A stretch of DNA of 6,131 nucleotides, from NCBI GenBank assembly GCA_021845325.1, contig JAKBRR010000121.1, positions 1 through 6,131 on the forward strand, given 5' to 3'. A model generated the notes under the pieces. That model was not told the origin of the DNA and made no database searches. It worked only from the letters and a program-made list of their open reading frames with translations. Origin of the DNA: Thermoplasmata archaeon (GTDB lineage: Archaea > Thermoplasmatota > Thermoplasmata > Thermoplasmatales > Thermoplasmataceae). Shown in pieces: positions 1 to 5,014 of the stretch. The translations under genes were made by a program, and so were the position numbers. How positions within the stretch are numbered: position 1 is the first letter of the stretch; every line of letters starts with the position of its first letter.

Positions 1-169
1 TGAAATTGACAGGACAAAAAGAAGATCGAACGCCATTGAAAACATCCTGATTCCGAATCTCAATGCACAGGCGAAATACATCAGAATGAGACTGGATGAA
101 ATGGAACGGGATACATTCACAACACTGAAGATTGTGAAAAAGAAAATAACCTCGGGTGATATTGATTAA
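1..169 (+). CDS. atpD: A-type ATP synthase subunit D, C-terminal part (5' truncated)
   Basis: This is the last 55 codons of subunit D, read from base 2 to the TAA at 167-169; the start lies upstream of the window. Subunit D is the central rotor shaft of the A1 head: its long helices sit inside the A3B3 hexamer and pass rotation to subunit C and the membrane ring. The visible part contains the family's C-terminal signature: a TKRRSNAIE segment, then an ILIPNLNAQAKYIRMRLDEM stretch and ERDTF. This corresponds to the well-conserved 'T-K-R-R-x-N-A-L-E ... IP ... I-x-x-R-L-[DE]-E-x-E-R' region of archaeal/V-type subunit D. The downstream subunits H and I support the call. The stop overlaps an ATG (TAATG at 167-171), which suggests translational coupling to whatever follows. 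Confidence 0.93.
   Translation, partial: EIDRTKRRSNAIENILIPNLNAQAKYIRMRLDEMERDTFTTLKIVKKKITSGDID
155..160 (+). promoter_or_regulatory. Shine-Dalgarno-like GGTGAT at the end of atpD
   Basis: GGTGAT matches the core of the archaeal GGAGGTGATC Shine-Dalgarno sequence. It lies 8 nt before the ATG at 169, a normal spacing. It is 22 nt before the ATG at 183, which is too far for standard use. It therefore points to the ATG that overlaps the atpD stop, the start of a five-codon mini-ORF, rather than directly to the 45-codon ORF. Because it lies within codons of atpD, the match could be chance. Confidence 0.4.
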
Positions 170-186
170 TGCTAATGGTATCATGA
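169..186 (+). other. Five-codon mini-ORF bridging atpD and the small membrane ORF
   Basis: The sequence reads ATG CTA ATG GTA TCA TGA (MLMVS). Its start overlaps the atpD stop (TAATG), and its stop overlaps the ATG of the next ORF (ATGA at 183-186). A GGTGAT site sits 8 nt upstream. It could be a coupling device that hands ribosomes to the small membrane ORF, the real 5' end of that ORF displaced by a frameshift or base-call error, or chance. A product this short is unlikely to act on its own. Confidence 0.35.
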
Positions 187-320
187 AAAAGAGAGTTAAT
201 TCAGCCCAGCTCAATGAATCCCAGATAAGATTCATGAGATACAGGCTTATCCTTCTGGCAGTAAGGGTTTCAGTGGTTGTACTTGCCATTGCACTCGTGG
301 TGATATTATATGGGAAATGA
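183..320 (+). CDS. Small single-pass membrane protein in the ATP synthase operon, unknown function
   Basis: This is a 45-codon ORF between atpD and the subunit H gene. Residues 1-21 are polar and basic (MKKRVNSAQ..., with R16, R19 and R21). Residues 22-43 form one hydrophobic helix rich in Val, Leu and Ile, with R28 near its inner end, followed by a short GK tail. By the positive-inside rule the N-terminus should be cytoplasmic. I do not recognise a family. It is too short for the proteolipid K, which needs two helices and a carboxylate. Its place directly after D is that of ahaG, a small gene of unknown role in the Methanosarcina operon, but I see no sequence basis for homology. The ATG at 183 overlaps the mini-ORF stop (ATGA), and the ORF's own stop overlaps the subunit H start by 11 nt, so it is embedded in the operon's coupling chain. 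In-frame GTG (156) or TTG (162) starts are possible but have no suitably spaced SD. Confidence 0.6.
   Translation: MKKRVNSAQLNESQIRFMRYRLILLAVRVSVVVLAIALVVILYGK
299..304 (+). promoter_or_regulatory. Shine-Dalgarno site for subunit H
   Basis: GGTGAT lies 5 nt upstream of the ATG at 310 and matches the core of GGAGGTGATC. It sits inside the last codons of the 45-codon membrane ORF and fixes 310 as the subunit H start. Confidence 0.7.
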
Positions 321-633
321 GATAGAAGAGCTTAAGGCCATAAAAGAGGCTGAGGAGAACAGCAGGAAACAGATTGCCGATGAAGAACTGAAATGCAGGG
401 ATTCAATTAACGCTGCCAAAAAAGACAGAGAAGAAAAGATGAAATCACTCACAGCAAAGATGGCCAGTGAAAGAAGTGAAAAGATTGCCTCCCTGAAGGC
501 CGAAATGGATAAAGTAAGGGAAAATGAAATAAAGAAAACGAAGGCAGAAACCTCATCAATGAAATTTAATGGCACTGATGATGAACTTTACAGATTTGCC
601 GTTGAAAGGTTAAAAGAAATCATAAGGGAATAG
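310..633 (+). CDS. atpH: A-type ATP synthase subunit H (peripheral stalk)
   Basis: This 107-aa protein is almost entirely a charged helix. Residues about 3-85 are a continuous Glu/Lys/Ala-rich coiled coil without proline, followed by a short NGTDDELYR turn and a C-terminal helix (FAVERLKEIIRE). This layout and length (about 100-110 aa) match archaeal subunit H (AhaH). Subunit H pairs with subunit E in a heterodimeric coiled coil that forms the peripheral stalk linking the A1 head to the cytoplasmic arm of subunit I, resisting rotor torque. Coiled coils of this kind have weak sequence identity, so the call rests largely on architecture plus position directly before subunit I, the same H-I adjacency as in other archaea. 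The start is set by the SD at 299-304 and overlaps the upstream ORF by 11 nt. Only 4 nt separate its stop from the subunit I start. Confidence 0.85.
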   Translation: MGNEIEELKAIKEAEENSRKQIADEELKCRDSINAAKKDREEKMKSLTAKMASERSEKIASLKAEMDKVRENEIKKTKAETSSMKFNGTDDELYRFAVERLKEIIRE

Positions 634-637
634 ATCT

Positions 638-2581
638 ATGTTTAAGCCTACGAAAATGAGCAGAGTGATGATAATCGTCTCAAGGTCAAGGAAAGACGAA
701 GTGCTGACTCTGTTCCATGATCTCAGGACAATACAGTTTGAAGATATATCACAGGAATTCAGGGTTCAATTCAGCGGAGTTTCAACTGACGGAAGAAAGG
801 ACGAGATATTCAATCTGCTGAACAGGTTCAGAAATTATCTGTCTGCTCTTCCTCCGGTTCCAGTTCAAAAAAAGGAACTGTTCAGCAATCCGGATGATGT
901 TATCAGGGCAGCAAAAGAGATAGATATTGACACCGAAATGGGCTTTGCAAGACGCCGTCTGGAGGATTTAAACACCGATCTGAAGGATATCAATAACAGG
1001 TTGGTCGTTGCCAGAAGGCTAGAACCGCTTGGTCTTGATCTTGAAATTTTCAATAATTCTGTCATATCTTCATATATTATAGAAAGGAATTCACAGACTC
1101 TGGAAGGAGAGCTGAGGTCTGTTTTAAAGGAGCCGTTTATCATAAATATCAATGAACTTTATCTCGCTGTATCGGTCTTGAAGGAAGATGAGCCTGCCCT
1201 TGCAAAGCTGGCATCCGAGCAGGGTTTGCAGATGACCCATATACCTTCAATGGAGGGTTCGCCAGTTCAGTACGCCAGAATGCTTGATGAGAGAAAGAAG
1301 ACTGTAACCGCTGAGATCGAAGAGGTAAAGGAAGATCTTAAGGAGCTTTCTCAAAATTATTATGAAAAAATTGCCATCATAACCGAGGCACTTGAAATAG
1401 AAGCAAAGAAGCTGGAGCTTCTCTCTAAATTCCCCTCATCAGATTCGATCTTTGCCGCTGAAGGCTGGGTCCCCAGTGATAATATCCCTTCCCTGGAGAG
1501 CGAAATATCAAAATCAACGGACGGAAAATATATTCTGAAAGTCATTGAAACTCAGGAAAAACCTCCAACATTAATGAAAAACCCTCACAGGTTCAAGGTT
1601 TTTGAATTTTTCATAAAATTCTATTCTCTGCCTCAGGAAACAGAAATTGATCCAACCATCGTTTTTGCTCTGGCATTTCCAATCTTCTTTGGAATAATGG
1701 TTGGAGATTTCGGTTATGGTCTCATAATACTCCTTGGATCCCTGTGGGTTATCAGAAGGCTGAGCACCCCGGGTCCACATGTAAAACTTCCCGGATCCAT
1801 TACAAGGTTCGTATCCACTATTCTGTCGCCTCCGCAGATGAAAATTCTGGCTAAGGCGCTTATACCGGGATCCATAGCTGCAATGATTGCCGGAATTGTC
1901 TTTAACTCCTTCTTCGGCTTTGCATTCATGCCTTCGCAGATCTTCGGATACCACATAACATATTTCAGCCCGCTGAAATCTGCTGGAAAAATGCTCCTCT
2001 TTTCAGGGTATTTCGGTCTCTTCATGGTTACCCTTGGATACATTATGGGAATAATCAATGAATCTAATTATGGCGAAAAAAAGGGTATAGTTGGAAAGAT
2101 AGGATGGCTCATGTTTGTATGGGGGGTTTCCATTTATGGTCTCTCGCTCCTGCACGGATATAATGTAAGCCTAACATCCAATCCCTATGCTGCACTTGAT
2201 ATTGCAATACTTGTGGCAGGAATACTTCTGATCCTTTATGGAGAGGGTGGAAGGGCAGCCGTGGAGATTCCATCAATCATAAGTCATGTTCTTTCATACA
2301 CCAGGATACTTGGCGTTCTTCTGGCAACAGTTGTTCTTTCCGAACTGGTAAATGGTGTGTTTATTGCCAATTCTTCAGGTTCCATACCTCTTATTATTGT
2401 TGGTATTGTTGTACTCATTATTGGCCAGCTGTTCACCCTTGTTCTGGCCATATTTGAACCTGGGATTCAGGGGGCGAGGCTGATTTATGTGGAATTCTTC
2501 TCAAAGTTCTACAGAGGCAACGGCAGACCCTTTATACCATTTGGAACCAGCAGGAAATACACTGAAAAAGTTTATAAATAA
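638..2581 (+). CDS. atpI: A-type ATP synthase subunit I (membrane stator, 'a'-type)
   Basis: This 647-aa protein is the archaeal counterpart of eukaryotic V-ATPase subunit a. It forms the two ion half-channels beside the proteolipid ring in the membrane. Residues 1 to about 330 are the cytoplasmic arm, with a typical start (MFKPTKMSRV) and coiled-coil stretches near 92-125 and 215-265. The family hallmark follows (FEFFIKFYSLP 322-332, then EIDPT 336-340 and PIFFGIMVGDFGYG 348-361). About eight hydrophobic segments cover roughly 340-607. R556 in SHVLSYTRILG matches the essential helix-7 arginine (yeast Vph1 R735). The C-terminal block 607-635 (EPGIQGARLIYVEFFSKFY...) matches the conserved VE-x-x-SKF segment, with E619. 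The length is normal (about 620-700 aa). A purine-rich AGGGA at 625-629 gives a weak SD. It is the last gene of the operon here. The proteolipid K gene is not between I and the convergent gene, so it must be upstream or elsewhere. Confidence 0.96.
   Translation: MFKPTKMSRVMIIVSRSRKDEVLTLFHDLRTIQFEDISQEFRVQFSGVSTDGRKDEIFNLLNRFRNYLSALPPVPVQKKELFSNPDDVIRAAKEIDIDTEMGFARRRLEDLNTDLKDINNRLVVARRLEPLGLDLEIFNNSVISSYIIERNSQTLEGELRSVLKEPFIININELYLAVSVLKEDEPALAKLASEQGLQMTHIPSMEGSPVQYARMLDERKKTVTAEIEEVKEDLKELSQNYYEKIAIITEALEIEAKKLELLSKFPSSDSIFAAEGWVPSDNIPSLESEISKSTDGKYILKVIETQEKPPTLMKNPHRFKVFEFFIKFYSLPQETEIDPTIVFALAFPIFFGIMVGDFGYGLIILLGSLWVIRRLSTPGPHVKLPGSITRFVSTILSPPQMKILAKALIPGSIAAMIAGIVFNSFFGFAFMPSQIFGYHITYFSPLKSAGKMLLFSGYFGLFMVTLGYIMGIINESNYGEKKGIVGKIGWLMFVWGVSIYGLSLLHGYNVSLTSNPYAALDIAILVAGILLILYGEGGRAAVEIPSIISHVLSYTRILGVLLATVVLSELVNGVFIANSSGSIPLIIVGIVVLIIGQLFTLVLAIFEPGIQGARLIYVEFFSKFYRGNGRPFIPFGTSRKYTEKVYK
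2565..2569 (-). terminator. Possible short poly-T terminator of the minus-strand unit
   Basis: Read on the minus strand, a T5 tract follows AT-rich sequence 17 nt past the stop of the 210-aa gene. Archaeal RNA polymerase can terminate at short U-tracts without a hairpin. The tract lies inside the 3' end of the subunit I gene because the two genes converge with a 4-bp gap. A five-T run is weak evidence. Confidence 0.25.
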
Positions 2582-2585
2582 TTCT

Positions 2586-3218
2586 TTAAACCAGCCTTTC
2601 ATCTTCAGGAATTCTGATAAAATTCATGAGCATTGATGGATCGGCACTGAACCTTTTCCTTACAGTGACAAACTTCACTGTTTTAAGAGGCTTCAACTTT
2701 ATTTTAGATTCCCTGTGAGCCCTCCTGTAAATTGATTTTATCTGAAATTTCAAGTTTCTAATATCTGCATTCCCACTGATTACATGCAATCTGTTCAGAA
2801 CTGCATAGCCCCTGTTATTCTTATTCATTATGACTATTTCATACCCTATTTCTGAGTTTTCTGTGGCAGAGGCAATCATTGCTATATTCTGCAGAAGCGC
2901 AGGATAATAGAAGATTCCTGAACTTTTGCTGATTTTCACACGGTATGCTGCCATGACAGACTCTCCGGGACTGAGGGGGTTTTCAACTGGATCCGTTCTG
3001 CATGCATATAACCTTGTGAAGAATGATTCCAGCATTTGCAATGATCCTTCACTGCTGCTGCAGATATAAAATGTGATTTTGTTCCTTGCGCTCTTTACAA
3101 GAAATCTGTTTATTTCATTTTTTTCAGGGATCATTAGGTATGCCATTGCCCTGTATCTGAAAAGATCTGTTTTTGGGTAATGCTGTGTGAATGTTAGCTT
3201 TTTCCAGCTCTCTATCAT
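2586..3218 (-). CDS. Unknown 210-aa protein, possible orphan HerA/VirB4-type N-terminal domain
   Basis: I do not recognise this gene with confidence. The 210-aa protein is basic, with no signal peptide, membrane helix, Walker motif or metal site. Its pattern is: an early strand/helix region; KITFYICSSSEGSLQMLESFFTR cut into a strand (about 47-53) and a helix (58-70); YYPALLQNIAMIASA (104-118) followed by the strand GYEIVIMN (125-132); a helix about 153-170; and a tail FSADPSMLMNFIRIPEDE (190-207). This order resembles the non-ATPase domain that precedes the motor core in some HerA/VirB4-like proteins, where an 'LS-x-x-E-L-x-x-L-x-H-L-P' motif ends the domain. Here the protein stops just after the IRIP segment. 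That resemblance is inference from memory. I chose ATG 3218 because an AGGTG SD lies 5 nt upstream; a longer reading from 3290 would overlap the aminotransferase and add an arginine-rich, unlikely N-terminus. It is 8 nt downstream of the aminotransferase, so the two are probably one operon. Confidence 0.7.
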   Translation of the reverse strand: MIESWKKLTFTQHYPKTDLFRYRAMAYLMIPEKNEINRFLVKSARNKITFYICSSSEGSLQMLESFFTRLYACRTDPVENPLSPGESVMAAYRVKISKSSGIFYYPALLQNIAMIASATENSEIGYEIVIMNKNNRGYAVLNRLHVISGNADIRNLKFQIKSIYRRAHRESKIKLKPLKTVKFVTVRKRFSADPSMLMNFIRIPEDERLV

Positions 3219-3223
3219 ATATG

Positions 3224-3228
3224 CACCT
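3224..3228 (-). promoter_or_regulatory. Shine-Dalgarno site deciding the start of the 210-aa gene
   Basis: On the minus strand, AGGTG lies 5 nt before the ATG at 3218 and shares bases with the TAG stop of the aminotransferase gene. This supports ATG 3218 over the upstream in-frame ATG at 3290 and suggests coupled translation of the pair. Confidence 0.65.
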
Positions 3229-4267
3229 AAAGGTATTTTGCAATGTCTTCCAGTGCTGACTTTAATTCTTCTTCGCTTCCGGTGATGCACAACCTGAAAC
3301 CGTTTTTCAGGCCAAAATATACTCCGGGGGTCAGAAGAATCTTTTCCTTCTCCATGATTTCCGAGGAGAGCTTATAACCATCTTTGTCCGTATATATAAA
3401 GCAAAAAGAGGCATTTCCAGGATCAGTGACTTTTATACCATGCTTCTTTGCGAATGCTCTTATCTGTTCACGATTCCTTTCGATTCGTCCCTTTATCCTG
3501 TCTATGAAAAGTTCTCTTTTTTTGAGGATCTCGTTACCCAACCATAGCGAATGCATTGGCAGTGATCCTGAGGTGACCATTTTGAGCTCCTGTATTCTGC
3601 TTGCAACCTCCTTCCTGGCCATGATCCAGCCCAGCCTCAGGTAGCCTACCCCATAAAATTTTGTGGCGGTTACCGATGTTATGATATCCGGATGATCGCT
3701 GAACATGGTATACGCTTCTTTACTGAATGAAAAATCCCTGAATGCCTCATCTACGAAGAGTTTTTCAGGCCTTTCCTCCATTACCATTTTAATTCCGTCA
3801 CTCATGGCTGAATTACCGGTTGGGTTGTTTGGATTTGATATGAGAACATGATCTGTTGATCTGTTGAATTCCTTCTGGAACTCTTCTTCGTTGACCAGCA
3901 GAGTCTTTGTTCCTATTGAATACGGGGCACGGAACATTGGCTCATATTCAGGAACTGGTATCAGTGCCCTTCCTGATGGATCTCTAAAATAAAGAGCTGC
4001 AAGAAATATTGCCTCTGAACCTCCCGTAGTAAAAACAATTTCATTTTTCTTTACACCATAAAGATCTGAAATCGTTTCCCTGAGATTCGGCTCAATTGAA
4101 TATGCAGCCTCTGCGAATTTCCCGAAGTTTGTTTCAATACCAAAATCCATGGGATTATAAGGGCCCATACCGCTCTGTGCCAGATTTATCCTGCATTTTT
4201 TTGAATTTGAAATAATCCAGTTAAAAATATTTTGAGTGATATCAGGTTCTTTGTATTCAAATGTCAT
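3227..4267 (-). CDS. PLP-dependent aminotransferase, class I/II (fold type I)
   Basis: This 346-aa enzyme belongs to the family that transfers an amino group between an amino acid and a 2-oxo acid using pyridoxal phosphate, in the cytoplasm as a dimer. Visible motifs, in order, are TTGGSEAI (80-87, phosphate binding), SNPNNPTG (144-151, with the cofactor-contacting Asn148), DEAFRDF (173-179, Asp173 pairing with the pyridine nitrogen), TATKFYG (200-206, Lys203 as Schiff-base lysine), YLRLGW (209-214, Arg211 near the phosphate), and FRLCIT (324-329, Arg325 as substrate-carboxylate arginine). The length and DEAF motif are closer to the HisC/CobD-like branch than to classical aspartate aminotransferases. 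The substrate cannot be told from sequence alone, and no histidine or cobalamin genes are nearby. The usual DEAY tyrosine is Phe176. No clear SD precedes the ATG at 4267. The promoter is not obvious; transcription may start in the T-rich gap or read through from upstream. Confidence 0.9.
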   Translation of the reverse strand: MTFEYKEPDITQNIFNWIISNSKKCRINLAQSGMGPYNPMDFGIETNFGKFAEAAYSIEPNLRETISDLYGVKKNEIVFTTGGSEAIFLAALYFRDPSGRALIPVPEYEPMFRAPYSIGTKTLLVNEEEFQKEFNRSTDHVLISNPNNPTGNSAMSDGIKMVMEERPEKLFVDEAFRDFSFSKEAYTMFSDHPDIITSVTATKFYGVGYLRLGWIMARKEVASRIQELKMVTSGSLPMHSLWLGNEILKKRELFIDRIKGRIERNREQIRAFAKKHGIKVTDPGNASFCFIYTDKDGYKLSSEIMEKEKILLTPGVYFGLKNGFRLCITGSEEELKSALEDIAKYL

Positions 4268-4286
4268 TTAAGAATATTACAATAAG

Positions 4287-4294
4287 AAAAAAAA
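4287..4294 (-). terminator. Poly-T terminator after the cupredoxin-like gene
   Basis: On the minus strand the 38-nt gap between the cupredoxin-like gene and the aminotransferase contains CTTTTTTTTCTT, a T8 run starting 11 nt past the TAA stop. Hairpin-free U-tracts like this are typical archaeal transcription terminators. It would separate the upstream transcript from the aminotransferase unit. The same AT-rich tract lies about 20-27 nt ahead of the aminotransferase ATG, so a promoter role cannot be ruled out. Confidence 0.55.
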
Positions 4295-4305
4295 GTTATT
4301 GGTGT

Positions 4306-4950
4306 TTATTGGACGATGAATGAACCTGTCATCCATCCGGGAGTTACCATTGCTCCTCCCCATCCGCTTGCACCTGAACCGCAGTCTGCTTCACACTGCC
4401 ATGTGAAATATCCCGCTCCCTGTGTGGTGAATGTTGTGTAAACTGTTGATTCATATGGACTTGGTACATTGAGAATTTCCTGATTGTTCTTGTTGAAGAG
4501 TGTGAATGTGTGTGCAATGGATGCAGCTGATACCTGATGAGTATATGATCCAACTGTACTGCTCTGATTGGTAACGTGTGCGTTTGTCTGATTCACTATT
4601 AATTCCATGTTGTTCTGGGTACCCATCACGTTAAGATACTGCGATGGTACTGTTGCATTTCCATTATCATAATCTATTATGGTAAGATGGATTGTGGCAT
4701 ATGAAGGTACATAGATATTGGCGGAACTTACAAGCTGGTTTCCCTCAAGGACATAATATCTTGGCTGTGATGTTATGCTTGAGTTATAATAGTTCTTGTG
4801 CGTAATTACAAGCGTTAAGTTATAGCTTGAAGTTGATGCACTGGGTGCAGCCGTGCCGTGCCCTGCGTTTCCTACTACATACATTCCTGCACCAAATACA
4901 ATGAATGTTGCTATTATGATTGTTATAAACATCTGGTCTGATACTTTCAT
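4306..4950 (-). CDS. Membrane-anchored cupredoxin-like protein with an incomplete CuA-type motif
   Basis: This 214-aa protein has one N-terminal hydrophobic helix (about 8-26) and should face outward as a signal-anchored ectodomain. The C-terminal half looks like a cupredoxin/cytochrome-oxidase-subunit-II fold: AHTFTLF (146-152) supplies the usual first-ligand position His147, and GYFTWQCEADCG (180-191) supplies two cysteines with three residues between (C186, C190), the CuA spacing. In a canonical CuA site a His follows four residues after the second Cys and a Met three later. Here position 194 is Ala, with Met201 and Met207 further on after a Gly-rich stretch, so metal binding is uncertain. 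A membrane-bound electron carrier or small oxidase-associated protein is a reasonable guess. The ectodomain (28-214) has only 11 Asp/Glu/Lys/Arg and five N-glycosylation sequons (N44, N56, N98, N120, N128), fitting an acid-exposed surface protein. The start is supported by a TATA-like box about 30 nt upstream and a weak GTGAT at 4954-4958. Confidence 0.75.
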   Translation of the reverse strand: MKVSDQMFITIIIATFIVFGAGMYVVGNAGHGTAAPSASTSSYNLTLVITHKNYYNSSITSQPRYYVLEGNQLVSSANIYVPSYATIHLTIIDYDNGNATVPSQYLNVMGTQNNMELIVNQTNAHVTNQSSTVGSYTHQVSAASIAHTFTLFNKNNQEILNVPSPYESTVYTTFTTQGAGYFTWQCEADCGSGASGWGGAMVTPGWMTGSFIVQ

Positions 4951-4977
4951 TTTATCACAATTAATAATCTCAAAAAA

Positions 4978-4984
4978 ATATATA
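4978..4984 (-). promoter_or_regulatory. TATA-like box of the cupredoxin-like gene
   Basis: The minus strand reads CATATATAT then a T-run (4986 down to 4972). The TATATAT centre is about 31 nt before the ATG at 4950. With archaeal spacing of roughly 25 nt from box to start site, this predicts a leader of only a few bases. The 12-bp inverted repeat ends at 4987, two bases upstream of the box, where a bound regulator could affect TFB/TBP access. Confidence 0.5.
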
Positions 4985-4986
4985 TG

Positions 4987-5014
4987 TAATTACCCTTAAT
5001 TGTAAGGGTAATTA
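4987..5014 (-). repeat. Perfect 12-bp inverted repeat, terminator or operator
   Basis: The arms TAATTACCCTTA (4987-4998) and TAAGGGTAATTA (5003-5014) are exact reverse complements around a 4-nt spacer, ATTG. The distal arm contains the TAA stop of the epimerase gene (5014-5012 on the minus strand), and the other arm abuts the TATA-like box of the cupredoxin-like gene. In RNA it would form a 12-bp hairpin. A T7 run at 4978-4972 follows 8 nt after it, so it could help end the epimerase transcript. As DNA it is a dyad of the size bound by dimeric helix-turn-helix regulators. The sequence cannot distinguish these roles. Confidence 0.75.

Noticed and set aside
306..575. Ser/Phe-rich minus-strand frame opposite subunit H
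   Set aside because: It is the mirror image of a Lys/Glu-rich coiled-coil gene and only appears hydrophobic for that reason.
1571..2058. Antisense open frames of 114-127 codons opposite subunit I
   Set aside because: They lie opposite a strongly conserved gene, have no SD or promoter, and have unnatural composition. They are by-products of codon bias on the other strand.
2570..2591. GTTTA ... TAAAC stem across the convergent stop codons, as a bidirectional terminator
   Set aside because: It has only five paired bases with a 12-nt loop, and adjacent bases do not extend it. It is too weak to call.
3118..3124. T7 run as a plus-strand terminator for the ATP synthase operon
   Set aside because: It lies about 540 nt beyond the subunit I stop, inside an opposing gene. 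It may be used, but nothing ties it to this operon.
3219..3290. Longer reading of the 210-aa gene starting at an ATG at 3290
   Set aside because: It would overlap the aminotransferase by 64 nt and add an Arg/Lys-rich extension. The ATG at 3218 has an AGGTG SD at proper spacing.
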